Below, one piece after another: positions 16,030 through 24,124 of a stretch of 64,000 nt of DNA (positions are counted from its first letter, which is position 1; the number at the start of each line of letters is the position of its first letter). Both the position numbers and the translations under genes were made by a program. Under the pieces are notes generated by a model. That model was not told the origin of the DNA and searched no databases. It saw only the letters and a program-made list of their open reading frames with translations. Origin of the DNA: Nocardioides solisilvae (GTDB taxonomy: Bacteria > Actinomycetota > Actinomycetes > Propionibacteriales > Nocardioidaceae); the NCBI RefSeq assembly GCF_003194625.1, contig NZ_QHKX01000001.1:992001-1056000 (forward strand). Reading direction: 5' to 3'.

Positions 16030-17502
16030 ATGTCCTCGCCTCGCTCGATCGGTCGCTACCCGGTACGCCGCCGCCTCGGCGCGGGCGCCTTCGCCACCGT
16101 CTGGCTCGCCGAGGACGAGGAGCTCGACTCGCCGGTCGCGATCAAGGTGCTCGCCGACAACTGGTCGGGCGACGAGCACGTGCGCCGCCGCTTCGTGGAG
16201 GAGGGCCGATTCCTCCGCAAGGTCGAGTCGCCCCACGTCGTCCCCGTCTACGACGCGGGCGAGACCGACGACGGCCGCCCCTACCTCGTGATGGCGTACG
16301 CCGACCGGGGCACGCTGGCCGAGCGCGTCGCCGCCCTGCCCGGCCGGCCCCTCCCGCGCGACGAGGCGCTGCGCATCCTCGTCGAGGTCGGCGCCGGGCT
16401 GCAGGCCCTGCACGCCCGCGGCGTCCTGCACCGGGACGTGAAGCCCGGCAACGTGCTGCTCCGCGCCGACGAGACCGGCGAGTCGGGCGGGGGTCGCACC
16501 CGGGCGATGCTCGCCGACCTCGGGCTGGGCAAGGCGCTCGACGTCTCCTCGCGGCTCACCGTGATCGCCGGGACCCCGTCGTACGTCGCCCCCGAGCAGG
16601 CGCGCGGGGAGGGCCTCGACGGCCGCGCCGACCTCTTCTCCCTCGCGGCCCTCGCCCACCGGCTGCTCGTGGGCCGCCCGGCCTGGTCGCACGACTCGCT
16701 CGCCGCGGCCGCCGAGCCGCCCCCGCTGGCGCCGCTGGACGGGCTCGACCCCGCGCTGGCCGCCGTCGTGGCCCGCGGGCTGGCCGCGGACCGCGAGCAG
16801 AGGCAGGCGGGGGTGGCGGAGTTCGTCGCCGACCTGGTCCGGGCGACGGGTGGCGGCGTCGACGTCGACCGCACGGCGCTAGAGCCGCTCCGCACGGCGC
16901 TCGAGCCGCTCGGGGCGGCACTCGAGCCGGACGCGGCGACCGTGCACGAGCCGTCGACATTGCCAGGGCCGGCGCCCGCCGCGAGCCGGCGCCCGGCGCT
17001 CCTCCTCGCCGGCGGCGCGCTGGTGCTCGCGGCAGGGGGCGGGCTGGGCTGGGCGGCCGCGGGGTCGCTCGGGGGGGAGCAGCGGGTCGAGGACGCCAGC
17101 GGGACCCTGGCGGTGACGGTGCCGGCCGCCTGGGCGGGCGAGGTCCGGGACGCCGGCTGGACGCCGCCGGGCCGGGACGCGTCCCTGCCGGCCCTGTCCG
17201 TGGGCTCGGCCGGTGACTGGCGCAACGCCGGGACCGGCGCCTTCGTGGCCCTGCTGGACGGCGACGACCTGCCCGGCGCGCTCCCGGGCCACCCGGAGTG
17301 CGGCAGCAGCCGGGTCGAGCCCGGCGCTGCGGGTGCCGACGGCGAGGCGATGACGGCGGTGCACCGCGACTGCCCCGCCCCCGCCTCCGTGGTCCTGGAG
17401 CACCTGGAGCAGGTGGGCGACGACCGCCAGCTGTGGGTGCAGGTGCGCGGCGCCGACCTGGCGACCGTCCGCCGGGTGCTCGACTCGGTCGAGGGCCCCT
17501 GA
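16030..17502 (+). CDS. transmembrane serine/threonine protein kinase
   Basis: A 490-residue PknB-type kinase. Residues 8-265 form the kinase domain: LGAGAFATVWLA, Lys39 (VAIK), an intact catalytic loop HRDVKPGN with Asp136, DLG in place of DFG at 163-165, and an APE-equivalent APEQA. A juxtamembrane stretch has near-repeats (ALEPL three times). One membrane segment lies at about 323-346. The outer domain (GTLAVTVPAAW...) resembles PsbP/Mog1-like folds also suggested for the 18208-18843 product. It probably senses an envelope signal and phosphorylates cytoplasmic targets. It is convergent with the envelope operon, with only 7 bases between stops. Confidence 0.92.
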   Translation: MSSPRSIGRYPVRRRLGAGAFATVWLAEDEELDSPVAIKVLADNWSGDEHVRRRFVEEGRFLRKVESPHVVPVYDAGETDDGRPYLVMAYADRGTLAERVAALPGRPLPRDEALRILVEVGAGLQALHARGVLHRDVKPGNVLLRADETGESGGGRTRAMLADLGLGKALDVSSRLTVIAGTPSYVAPEQARGEGLDGRADLFSLAALAHRLLVGRPAWSHDSLAAAAEPPPLAPLDGLDPALAAVVARGLAADREQRQAGVAEFVADLVRATGGGVDVDRTALEPLRTALEPLGAALEPDAATVHEPSTLPGPAPAASRRPALLLAGGALVLAAGGGLGWAAAGSLGGEQRVEDASGTLAVTVPAAWAGEVRDAGWTPPGRDASLPALSVGSAGDWRNAGTGAFVALLDGDDLPGALPGHPECGSSRVEPGAAGADGEAMTAVHRDCPAPASVVLEHLEQVGDDRQLWVQVRGADLATVRRVLDSVEGP

Positions 17503-17509
17503 GCCGTCG

Positions 17510-18196
17510 TCAGCCCACCCAGCTGCGCTCGCGGACCTCGACCCGCACGCCGTCGTCGGTCGTCACGACCAGGGGGGCCGCGGCGAGGGCGTCCCAGTCG
17601 GGGGACCACGGGCCGCGGTGGTGGAAGACGGTCCAGCCGGGCAGCACGGTCGCGCTCTGGGCCGCCACCGGCTCGACGGTCCCGTCGGGCGCCTCGACCG
17701 AGACCGCGACCCGGCCCGGCACCGCGCCGAGCAGGTCGTAGGCGCCCTGCTCCTCGAAGCCGCCGTACAGGTCCATGCCGTCGGGGGCCTCCTCCTCCTC
17801 GGGCGAGAGCGCCGGGACGGTCCGGAAGATCCGGCCCTCGCTGAGCAGGCCGTAGGAGACGAGCGCGCGCTGTTCGCCGTCGTCGGGGTCGGCGACGGCG
17901 TAGACGACCCGGGGCAGCCCGAAGGCCTCCCCGGCCGGGAGCCGGTCGCCCAGCAGCTCGGCCTCCTCCCACTCACCCACCACCGTGACGCCGCCGTCGA
18001 GGGTGAGCTCGTCGCCGGTGGAAGGGTTGCCGGTGGAAGGGTTGCCGGGGGAAGGGTCGGCGGGGCTCGCCGACGGCGTCGGCCGCTCCGTCGTCTCCGC
18101 GTCGTCGGCGCAGCCGCTCACGACCAGACCGAGCAGGAAGGCGGGGGCGAGCCGCGTGAGGGTCCTCATGCCCGGTGAGACGCGACGGAGGCCCAT
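17510..18196 (-). CDS. lipoprotein of unknown function
   Basis: A 228-residue protein starting MGLRRVSPGMRTLTR, with a hydrophobic core and lipobox VVSGC (Cys29). The start at 18196 has GGAGTGAGGG upstream; an internal ATG at 18169 would shorten the signal peptide. After the lipobox comes a Ser/Pro/Thr/Asn linker with GNPSTG repeats (15-base DNA units near 18015-18060). The globular part contains VVGEWEEAELLGD, YAVADPDDG and WTVFHHRGPW. No family was recognised. It is the last gene of a three-gene minus-strand set with the two membrane proteins at 18208-19292, 11 bases downstream of the second. Confidence 0.75.
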   Translation of the reverse strand: MGLRRVSPGMRTLTRLAPAFLLGLVVSGCADDAETTERPTPSASPADPSPGNPSTGNPSTGDELTLDGGVTVVGEWEEAELLGDRLPAGEAFGLPRVVYAVADPDDGEQRALVSYGLLSEGRIFRTVPALSPEEEEAPDGMDLYGGFEEQGAYDLLGAVPGRVAVSVEAPDGTVEPVAAQSATVLPGWTVFHHRGPWSPDWDALAAAPLVVTTDDGVRVEVRERSWVG

Positions 18197-18207
18197 CTGG
18201 TTGTCCC

Positions 18208-18843
18208 TCACTCCTGCCGCATGCCGCCGGCGACGCGCCGGGACAGGTCGGCGGCCCCCTCGGCGTCGCGGACCCGCGCCGAGACGTTGACCTCCGCCTC
18301 GGCCGCCGGGCCGCCGGCCAGGTCGAGCCAGCGCACGACGAGGTGGCGGCGCTGCCCGAGGTCGTCGACGTAGGTGTAGGTCAGCCCGTCGCCGGAGTCG
18401 TCCAGGACGTCGACCTCGAGCTCCTGGGCCTTCGCCGACCTGATCCGCTCCGCCCGGTGCTCGGCGATGGTCCGGCGCTGGCTGCCGACGTGCTCCACGC
18501 GCAGCACGTAGGTGTCCTGGGGGTGCCCGGGCACCTTCCAGCGGAACTCGTTGGGGGCGTTCGTCAGCCGCTGCCACCCCACCGGCACGGGGAAGACCAG
18601 GCGGGTCGGGGTGGTCCCGAACGACGTCTCCGCCAGCGGGACGCCCGGCTCCAGCGGGGGCTGGGGCGGGTCGGGGGTGAGCTCCTCGTCGGTGGTGAAC
18701 GGGAGCGCGGGGGACTCCGCCGGCACCGGCGCCGCCTCGCCCGGGACGTGGTCGGGGGCGTCGACGGTCCGCTGGGCGACCCACCCCGCCCCGGCCCCGA
18801 CGACGAGCAGGACGCCCGCCACCGCTGCGGCCCGCCGCCTCAC
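18208..18843 (-). CDS. membrane-anchored protein with extracytoplasmic PsbP/Mog1-like domain
   Basis: A 211-residue protein with a GTG start in a GTGA overlap (18840-18843) with the preceding membrane protein gene. An N-terminal signal anchor (RRRAAAVAGVLLVVGAGAGWVAQ) is followed by a Pro-rich linker and a domain with FPVPVGWQRL, RWKVPGHPQDTYVLRVEH and ADLSRRVAGGM. The VPVGW-type strand entry resembles the outer domain of the kinase at 16030 and other actinobacterial envelope proteins. No enzymatic motif was seen. The context suggests a small envelope complex with its operon neighbours. Confidence 0.7.
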   Translation of the reverse strand: MRRRAAAVAGVLLVVGAGAGWVAQRTVDAPDHVPGEAAPVPAESPALPFTTDEELTPDPPQPPLEPGVPLAETSFGTTPTRLVFPVPVGWQRLTNAPNEFRWKVPGHPQDTYVLRVEHVGSQRRTIAEHRAERIRSAKAQELEVDVLDDSGDGLTYTYVDDLGQRRHLVVRWLDLAGGPAAEAEVNVSARVRDAEGAADLSRRVAGGMRQE

Positions 18844-19292
18844 GTGGTCACCCAGATGGCGCCGAACGTCACCACCATGACCCCCGCGACGGTCGGCGGC
18901 CCGGCCCACCAGGCGATCCGGCGCTGCAGCCTCCGGTCCGCTCCGGCGTCGGCGAGGTCGGCGCGCCACGCCCAGTAGCCGCTCTGCTGCGGGCAGGTGG
19001 CGCAGAGGAACGGCGCGTAGGCCAGCGTCGCCACCCAGCAGGCCGCCAGCGCCCACCAGCCGCCGCCCTCCTCCCGCGCGGCTCCGAGGACGAGCAGCAC
19101 GACGGCGCTGTAGGCGCCCAGCGCCCCGAGGGAGAGGAGCAGCGAGAGCGGCCCGGCGGCGCGTCCGCGCCGCTGCGCCCAGCCGACCCACCAGCGGGCG
19201 AGCCGGGCGTAGGTGCGCCAGCGGACGTCGAGCAGCATCGCCCACGCGATCGCGCTGCCCCCGAGCAGGGCGAGCCACCATCCGGTCGTCAT
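18840..19292 (-). CDS. membrane protein, paralog of the ECF-sigma partner (14120-14596)
   Basis: A 150-residue protein with about four membrane segments (WWLALLGGSAIAWAMLL, LSLLLSLGALGAYSAVVLLVLG, WWALAACWVATLAYAPFL, VAGVMVVTFGAIWVT). Between the last two lies SGYWAWRADL followed by GADRRLQRRIAWWAGPP, nearly the same signature as in the 14120-14596 protein. Start chosen at the ATG at 19292; TACCTT lies exactly 7 bases upstream, so the transcript is probably leaderless. It heads a three-gene operon with 4-base and 11-base junctions. Function unknown. Confidence 0.78.
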   Translation of the reverse strand: MTTGWWLALLGGSAIAWAMLLDVRWRTYARLARWWVGWAQRRGRAAGPLSLLLSLGALGAYSAVVLLVLGAAREEGGGWWALAACWVATLAYAPFLCATCPQQSGYWAWRADLADAGADRRLQRRIAWWAGPPTVAGVMVVTFGAIWVTT

Positions 19293-19299
19293 GCCCCAC

Positions 19300-19305
19300 A
19301 AGGTA
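19300..19305 (-). promoter_or_regulatory. leaderless -10 of the 18840-19292 envelope operon
   Basis: Minus-strand TACCTT is followed by 7 bases and the ATG at 19292. Confidence 0.55.
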
Positions 19306-19324
19306 GTGCGGCAGGGTGGACGCC

Positions 19325-20953
19325 ATGACCCGGGTCGCCCTCTCCCGCCTGCCGGGCGAGCGCGTGCTGGTGGTCGACGGGGAGGGGGCCCGCGAGCTGG
19401 CGCAGGCCGAGCTCCCGGGGTACGTCGCGGCGCGCGAGGCGCGGGAGGGGCCGCGCTGGGTCTGGGACGACACGGCCCGGTGGTACCCGCCCCTGCTCGC
19501 CGCCGGCGTCCGGGTGGGTCGCTGCCACGACCTGCGGCTGGCGCACCGCCTGCTGCGTCGCGCGCCCGCGGCCGACCCGGCGCTGCTGGACGGTCCCGAC
19601 CGGGCGGTCTGGGACCGGCTCGGGCCGGCGGCGCCCGACGAGCCCGGCCTCTTCGCCGCCGACGACGCCGCCGAGCACCTGCGCGCCGACCTCGAGGACG
19701 CCCGCCAGCTCGCCTGCGTCGCCGCCTCGGACGAGCCGGGGCGGCTCGGGCTGCTGCTGGCCGCCGAGTCGGCCGCCGCGCTGGTCGCCGCCGAGATGAC
19801 GTACGCCGGGGTGCCGTGGCGCGCGGAGGTCCACGAGCGGATGCTCCTCGACCTGCTCGGGCCGCGGCCGTCGCAGTGGCACCGTCCGCAGCGGCTCGAG
19901 GAGCTGGCCGCCGAGGTCGGCCGGCTGCTCGGCACGCCGGGCCTCAACCCCGACTCGCGTCCCGAGCTGATGGCCGCGCTGCGCCGCGCCGGCCACGAGG
20001 TCGCCGACGTGCGGGCCTCGACCCTGCGCGCCGTCGACCACCCGGCGGTCGAGCCGCTGCTGCGGCACAAGTCGCTCTCCCGGCTCTGGTCGGCCAACGG
20101 CTGGGCGTGGGCCGACGAGTGGGTGCGCGGCGGCCGTTTCCGGCCGTCCTACCAGCCCGCCGGGTCGGCGACCGGGCGGTGGGCCTCCGACGGCGGCGGG
20201 GCGCTCTCGTTCCCCGCCCAGGTGCGGCCGGCGGTGGTCGCGGACGACGGCTGGGCCCTGGTGGTCGCCGACGTCGCCCAGCTCGAGCCGCGGGTGCTGG
20301 CGGGGATGAGCGGCGACCGGGCGCTCGCCGCGGCCGCGCGCGGGGTCGACCTCTACCAGGGGATGGTCGACTCGGGGGCGGTGTCGACCCGGCAGCACGC
20401 CAAGCTCGGGCTGCTCGGGGCGATGTACGGCGCCACCCGCGGCGAGAGCGGCCGGATGGTCGCCGACCTGACCCGGCGCTACCCGCAGGCGTTCGGCCTC
20501 GTCGAGGAGGCGGCCCGAGCGGGCGAGCGCGGCGAGGTGGTGCGCACCCTGCTGGGGCGCGGCTCGCCGTCGCTGGGGGAGTCGTGGGACGTCGACCCCG
20601 ACGCCCCCGCCCCCGACCCGCGCGACCAGGCCCGGCTGCGCCGCGCCTACGGCCGCTTCACCCGCAACTTCGTCGTCCAGGGCACGGGGGCCGAGTGGGC
20701 CGCGGCGTGGATCGCCGACCTGCGCAACCGGCTGTGGGCCCTGGGCGAGGGCGGTGCGCCGCTGGAGCGGCGGCCCCACCTCGTCCTCTTCCTCCACGAC
20801 GAGGTCGTCGTGCACACCCCGGCCGGGCTGACCGACGCCGTGGTGGAGGCGGCGCGCGAGGCGGCGGGCACCGCGGCGCGGCTCCTCTTCGGTGCCCGCG
20901 TCGACTTCCCGCTCAGTGCCGCCGTGGTGGCGTCGTACGCCGACGCGAAGTGA
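19325..20953 (+). CDS. family A (Pol I-like) DNA polymerase, with degenerate exonuclease-like N-terminus
   Basis: A 542-residue protein of the actinobacterial group often called bifunctional 3'-5' exonuclease/DNA polymerase. The polymerase motifs are present: motif A VVADVAQLEPRVLAGMSGD (catalytic Asp), motif B KLGLLGAMYGAT (Lys and Tyr), and motif C LFLHDEVVVHTP (HDE). The N-terminal ~200 residues lack the DxE exonuclease motif of Klenow enzymes, so proofreading is doubtful. There is no 5' nuclease domain. It is much shorter than replicative Pol I and probably has a repair role. The ATG at 19325 is preferred; an in-frame GTG at 19316 is possible. Confidence 0.85.
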   Translation: MTRVALSRLPGERVLVVDGEGARELAQAELPGYVAAREAREGPRWVWDDTARWYPPLLAAGVRVGRCHDLRLAHRLLRRAPAADPALLDGPDRAVWDRLGPAAPDEPGLFAADDAAEHLRADLEDARQLACVAASDEPGRLGLLLAAESAAALVAAEMTYAGVPWRAEVHERMLLDLLGPRPSQWHRPQRLEELAAEVGRLLGTPGLNPDSRPELMAALRRAGHEVADVRASTLRAVDHPAVEPLLRHKSLSRLWSANGWAWADEWVRGGRFRPSYQPAGSATGRWASDGGGALSFPAQVRPAVVADDGWALVVADVAQLEPRVLAGMSGDRALAAAARGVDLYQGMVDSGAVSTRQHAKLGLLGAMYGATRGESGRMVADLTRRYPQAFGLVEEAARAGERGEVVRTLLGRGSPSLGESWDVDPDAPAPDPRDQARLRRAYGRFTRNFVVQGTGAEWAAAWIADLRNRLWALGEGGAPLERRPHLVLFLHDEVVVHTPAGLTDAVVEAAREAAGTAARLLFGARVDFPLSAAVVASYADAK

Positions 20954-20974
20954 CGGCGGCCCCGGGCGCGCGGC

Positions 20975-21460
20975 TCAGGCGAGCCGGGCGGGGAAGCCGC
21001 CCGTGGCGACCGGGCCCCAGCGGACGGGGGTGACCCGGAGCAGCGACTTGCCCTGGTCGACCATCGCCCGCCGGTACTCGTCCCAGTCGGAGTGCTCGCC
21101 GGAGATGTTGCGGAAGTACTCGACGAAGGCGTCCAGCGCCTCGGTGGCCCGCGCGGGGTCGGGGTCGGTGGCGTCGAGCACCTCGCAGCTCCCGGTGACC
21201 TGCACCCACGGCCCGTCCCACTCGTCGGAGACCACGACGACGTCGACCTCGGGCCGCCGCCGCGCGTTGCGGGTCTTGGCGCGCTCGGGGTAGGTCGCGA
21301 CGACGAGCCGGCCGGCGTCGTCCACCCCGCCCGTGACCGGCGAGGCCTGCGGGCTGCCGTCGCCCCGCCGGGTGACGAGCAGGAAGCGGTGCCGCGGCCG
21401 GACGAAGTCGAGCAGGCCGTCGAGGTCGACGCGGGTGTTCGTGGCGATGGTCCGGGGCAT
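20975..21460 (-). CDS. PPOX-class (pyridoxamine 5'-phosphate oxidase-like) F420- or flavin-dependent enzyme
   Basis: A 161-residue split-beta-barrel protein with RHRFLLVTRRGDGSPQASPVTGGVDDAGRLVVATYPERAKTRNARRRPEV spread over residues 22-73; the order matches the TIGR03618-like PPOX F420-dependent group common in Actinobacteria. A later segment includes WVQVTGSCEVLD. Members reduce or oxidise varied small molecules with F420 or FMN; the substrate here is unknown. TAACCT lies exactly 7 bases before the ATG at 21460, suggesting leaderless expression. It is convergent with the polymerase gene. Confidence 0.85.
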   Translation of the reverse strand: MPRTIATNTRVDLDGLLDFVRPRHRFLLVTRRGDGSPQASPVTGGVDDAGRLVVATYPERAKTRNARRRPEVDVVVVSDEWDGPWVQVTGSCEVLDATDPDPARATEALDAFVEYFRNISGEHSDWDEYRRAMVDQGKSLLRVTPVRWGPVATGGFPARLA

Positions 21461-21467
21461 GCGGCCG

Positions 21468-21473
21468 AGGTTA
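21468..21473 (-). promoter_or_regulatory. leaderless -10 of the PPOX gene
   Basis: Minus-strand TAACCT is followed by 7 bases and the ATG at 21460. Confidence 0.55.
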
Positions 21474-21483
21474 GCCAGCGGCC

Positions 21484-21489
21484 TACAGT
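21484..21489 (+). promoter_or_regulatory. -10 of the 35-residue membrane peptide gene
   Basis: TACAGT is followed by 7 bases and the ATG at 21497. Those 7 bases also contain GGAGG, but at a spacing too short to act well as a ribosome site. Confidence 0.5.
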
Positions 21490-21496
21490 GGGAGGC

Positions 21497-21604
21497 ATGC
21501 AGACGTCGGACGCCACCCTCCACACCCTGGTCCTCGGCCTCATCATGGTCGTCGGCACGGCGGTCGGGATGTGGCTGCTGCTCCGGTACGGCGGCCGCCG
21601 CTAG
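21497..21604 (+). CDS. small single-pass membrane protein (35 residues)
   Basis: A short open frame with one central hydrophobic helix (LHTLVLGLIMVVGTAVGMWLL) and a basic end (RYGGRR), predicted to sit in the membrane with its C-terminus inside. It has its own promoter-like hexamer 7 bases upstream. Its TAG stop codon begins the -10 hexamer of the next gene. No homolog was recognised. Hydrophobicity, promoter and clean spacing make it more than a chance frame. Confidence 0.6.
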   Translation: MQTSDATLHTLVLGLIMVVGTAVGMWLLLRYGGRR

Positions 21605-21607
21605 CCT
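21602..21607 (+). promoter_or_regulatory. leaderless -10 of the 21614 membrane protein, sharing a stop codon
   Basis: TAGCCT is followed by 6 bases and the ATG at 21614. Its TAG is the stop codon of the 35-residue gene. Confidence 0.55.
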
Positions 21608-21613
21608 CGGTCC

Positions 21614-22510
21614 ATGGGGATCCGGGCCACCTACTTCTCGCTCCGGATCGGCCTGGTCGCCTGCACCGTCCTGGTGCTGCTCGCCCCGCTCGCCGTCCGG
21701 GTGGCCGACGGGGCGTGGCCCCCGACGATCTCCGACACCTGGTACACCGACGCCCGCACGCTCTTCGTCCTCGCGGTCGCCGCCGCGGCGTGCCTGCTCC
21801 TGGCGGTCCGCGGCGACACCCTCACCGAGCAGACCCTGCTCAACGTGGCGGGCGGGCTCGGGATGCTCGTCGCGGCCGCGGCGTGCTGGCCCAAGGACTC
21901 CTCCGGCGAGCACCTGCCCGCCCACGACCCGGCCGTGGTGCGGCTCAACGCGTACGCCGTGGGCGCGCTGCTCGCGGTCGGCCTGCTGCTGTGGGTGGTC
22001 TCCGTCGTGCTGCTGCCGCGGGCGGGCGGCGACGTCGACGACTGGCGGTGCCCGCGCCGGTTCCGCCGGGTCCTGCGGGGTGCCCCCGCGGTCCTGCTGG
22101 TGGCCCTGCTCGTCGCCTTCGCGATGGCCCCCGGGTGGGTGTCGCGGCACGTGCACGAGCCCGCGGCCGTGGCGATGTTCGTCCTGCTCGGCGGCGTGGC
22201 GCTGCTGCGCACCACGCTGGGGCTGCGCCTGCTCGAGCGGCTGGGGGACGTGCCGGCGGAGCAGTCGCCGGCGGGCGCCCACCTGCGCCGCGCCCCGGCC
22301 GCCGGCCGCCGGATGACCGGGCTCGACGCGGTCTACGGGGCGCTCGCCCTGGGGATGGTCGCGGTGGTGGCGCTGGCCGCGGTGCTGCTGCTCGTCGAGG
22401 CCCCCGTCGGGTGGGTCCTGCTCGTCGAGGCGCTGCTGCTGGTGCTCTTCGCCACCTTCTGGGCGGTGCAGACGTGGGAGGTCTGGGGGGAGACCGGGGT
22501 CGGCGCCTAG
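21614..22510 (+). CDS. polytopic membrane protein of unknown function
   Basis: A 298-residue protein with about seven or eight hydrophobic helices (LVACTVLVLLAPLAVRV, LFVLAVAAAACLLLAV, YAVGALLAVGLLLWVVSVVLL, AVLLVALLVAFAMAP, VAMFVLLGGVALL, GLDAVYGALALGMVAVVALAAVLLLVEA and a last pair). Between the fourth and fifth it has HVHEP. No catalytic signature was found. It may be transcribed alone from the leaderless promoter at 21602. Its stop codon contributes to the promoter of the amidohydrolase gene. Confidence 0.75.
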   Translation: MGIRATYFSLRIGLVACTVLVLLAPLAVRVADGAWPPTISDTWYTDARTLFVLAVAAAACLLLAVRGDTLTEQTLLNVAGGLGMLVAAAACWPKDSSGEHLPAHDPAVVRLNAYAVGALLAVGLLLWVVSVVLLPRAGGDVDDWRCPRRFRRVLRGAPAVLLVALLVAFAMAPGWVSRHVHEPAAVAMFVLLGGVALLRTTLGLRLLERLGDVPAEQSPAGAHLRRAPAAGRRMTGLDAVYGALALGMVAVVALAAVLLLVEAPVGWVLLVEALLLVLFATFWAVQTWEVWGETGVGA

Positions 22511-22513
22511 GGT
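22508..22513 (+). promoter_or_regulatory. leaderless -10 of the amidohydrolase gene, sharing a stop codon
   Basis: TAGGGT is followed by 7 bases and the ATG at 22521. Its TAG is the stop codon of the preceding membrane protein gene. Confidence 0.6.
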
Positions 22514-22520
22514 GCCGCCC

Positions 22521-24053
22521 ATGACCGAGTCGGCCCACCTCCTGCTGCGCGACGTGCGCCTCGTCCCCGTCCGCCCCGGCGACGCCGTGCCGGACGCGCC
22601 TGTCGACCTGCGGCTCCGCGACGGCCGGGTGGCCGAGGTCGCCCCGGGCCTGGACCGCGACGGAGCCGAGGAGGTCCGCGCGGAGGGTCGCTGGGTGGTC
22701 CCGGGGCTGTGGGACCAGCACGTCCACCTCGGCCAGTGGACGCTCTCGAGCGCCCGGCTCGACCTGGCTCCGGTGCGCTCGGCCGCCGAGGCGGTCCGGA
22801 TGGTCGCCGACCGGCTGGCGGAGTGGCCCGACCTGCCGGTGATCGGCTGGGGGCACCGCCCGACCGCCTGGCCCGAGGACCCCGTCGTCTCCATGCTCGA
22901 CGCGCTCGGCTCCGACCAGCCGGTCGTCCTGATCGCCGGCGACGGCCACCACGCGTGGCTCAACACGGTCGCCCTCAAGACGCTCCACCTGCCGCTGCGC
23001 GAGGGCGTCGTCTCCGAGCTGGAGTGGTTCGACGCCTACGGCCGGCTCTCCTCGGTGCTCGGCGACGACGGCACCGGGCCCGACGCCTACCGCCGCACGA
23101 TGGAGCAGGCCGCGGCCCTCGGCGTGGTCGGGCTGACCGACTTCGAGTTCAGCGGCGGCCACGAGGACTGGGCGCGCCGCTGGGAGGCTGGCGCCGACCT
23201 GCTGCGGCTGCGGATGGCGACGTACGCCGCCGGGCTCGACGACGTCGTCGAGGCCGGCCTGCGCACGGGCGACGTGCTGCCCGGCTGCAGCGACCTGGCC
23301 CGGATGGGGCCGCTCAAGATCATCAGCGACGGGTCGCTCAACACCCGCACCGCCTGGTGCTGCGAGCCCTACGCCGGCCCGGCACCCCTGGGCTTCCCGC
23401 ACGGCAACCCCAACCAGTCGCCCGAGGAGCTCGCCGCCCTGCTCGCTCGCGGGAGGGCGCAGGGCCTCACCGCGGCGGTCCACGCGATCGGCGACCGGGC
23501 CGTGACAGCCGCCCTCGACGCCTTCGCGGCCACCGGGATCGAGGGCACGATCGAGCACGCGCAGCTGGTGCGCCGCGAGGACGTGCGCCGGATGGCGGAG
23601 CTCGGGATCGTCGCGAGCGTCCAGCCCGCCCACCTGCTCGACGACCGCGACGTCAGCGAGCGGCTGTGGCCGGGCCGCGGGGACCGCTGCTTCGCGCTGC
23701 GCTGGATGCTCGACGACGGGGTCACGCTCGCGATGGGCTCCGACGCCCCCGTCGCGCGGCTCGACCCCTGGCTGGCGATGGCCGCCGCGGTCCACCGGAC
23801 CGCCGACGACCGGGAGCCGTGGCACCCGGAGCAGGCGATCACCGCGCAGGAGGCGCTGGCCGCCTCGGTCGACGGGCTCGGCACGGTCGCGGCCGGGCAC
23901 CCGGCCGACCTGGTGCTGCTGGACGCCGACCCGCTCGCGCCCCAGGAGTCGGCTGCCGCGACCGGTGAGCACCTGCGCGGCATGGGCGACCGGGTGGCCG
24001 GGACGTGGGTGGCCGGGGTGCGGGTCCACGACCCGGAGGCGTCCGCGACCTGA
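22521..24053 (+). CDS. YtcJ-like amidohydrolase
   Basis: A 510-residue metal-dependent hydrolase of the amidohydrolase superfamily. The metal site begins with GLWDQHVHLGQW (HxH, near residue 70). Other motifs are GDGHHAWLNT, KIISDGSLNTRTAW, the AAVHAIGDRAV histidine, EHAQLV and the SDAPVARLDPW aspartate; the end is the usual small beta-sandwich (GHPADLVLLDADPL). This matches the YtcJ/AepA-like group, whose members cleave amides or related bonds and are mostly uncharacterised. The substrate is unknown. The gene lies immediately before the siderophore operon but ends before the iron box, so iron control is not implied. Confidence 0.88.
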   Translation: MTESAHLLLRDVRLVPVRPGDAVPDAPVDLRLRDGRVAEVAPGLDRDGAEEVRAEGRWVVPGLWDQHVHLGQWTLSSARLDLAPVRSAAEAVRMVADRLAEWPDLPVIGWGHRPTAWPEDPVVSMLDALGSDQPVVLIAGDGHHAWLNTVALKTLHLPLREGVVSELEWFDAYGRLSSVLGDDGTGPDAYRRTMEQAAALGVVGLTDFEFSGGHEDWARRWEAGADLLRLRMATYAAGLDDVVEAGLRTGDVLPGCSDLARMGPLKIISDGSLNTRTAWCCEPYAGPAPLGFPHGNPNQSPEELAALLARGRAQGLTAAVHAIGDRAVTAALDAFAATGIEGTIEHAQLVRREDVRRMAELGIVASVQPAHLLDDRDVSERLWPGRGDRCFALRWMLDDGVTLAMGSDAPVARLDPWLAMAAAVHRTADDREPWHPEQAITAQEALAASVDGLGTVAAGHPADLVLLDADPLAPQESAAATGEHLRGMGDRVAGTWVAGVRVHDPEASAT

Positions 24054-24086
24054 GCGCCGGGTGGACGCCGGACCCTCCGCTCTGAG

Positions 24087-24105
24087 TAAGGTGAGCCTTA
24101 CCTAA
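24087..24105 (+). promoter_or_regulatory. DtxR/IdeR iron box of the siderophore biosynthesis operon
   Basis: TAAGGTGAGCCTTACCTAA matches the IdeR consensus at 18 of 19 positions. It lies 20-38 bases before the desA GTG start, in the expected -10/-35 region. Confidence 0.92.
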
Positions 24106-24124
24106 CTCATTCGGAGGTCTCTCG

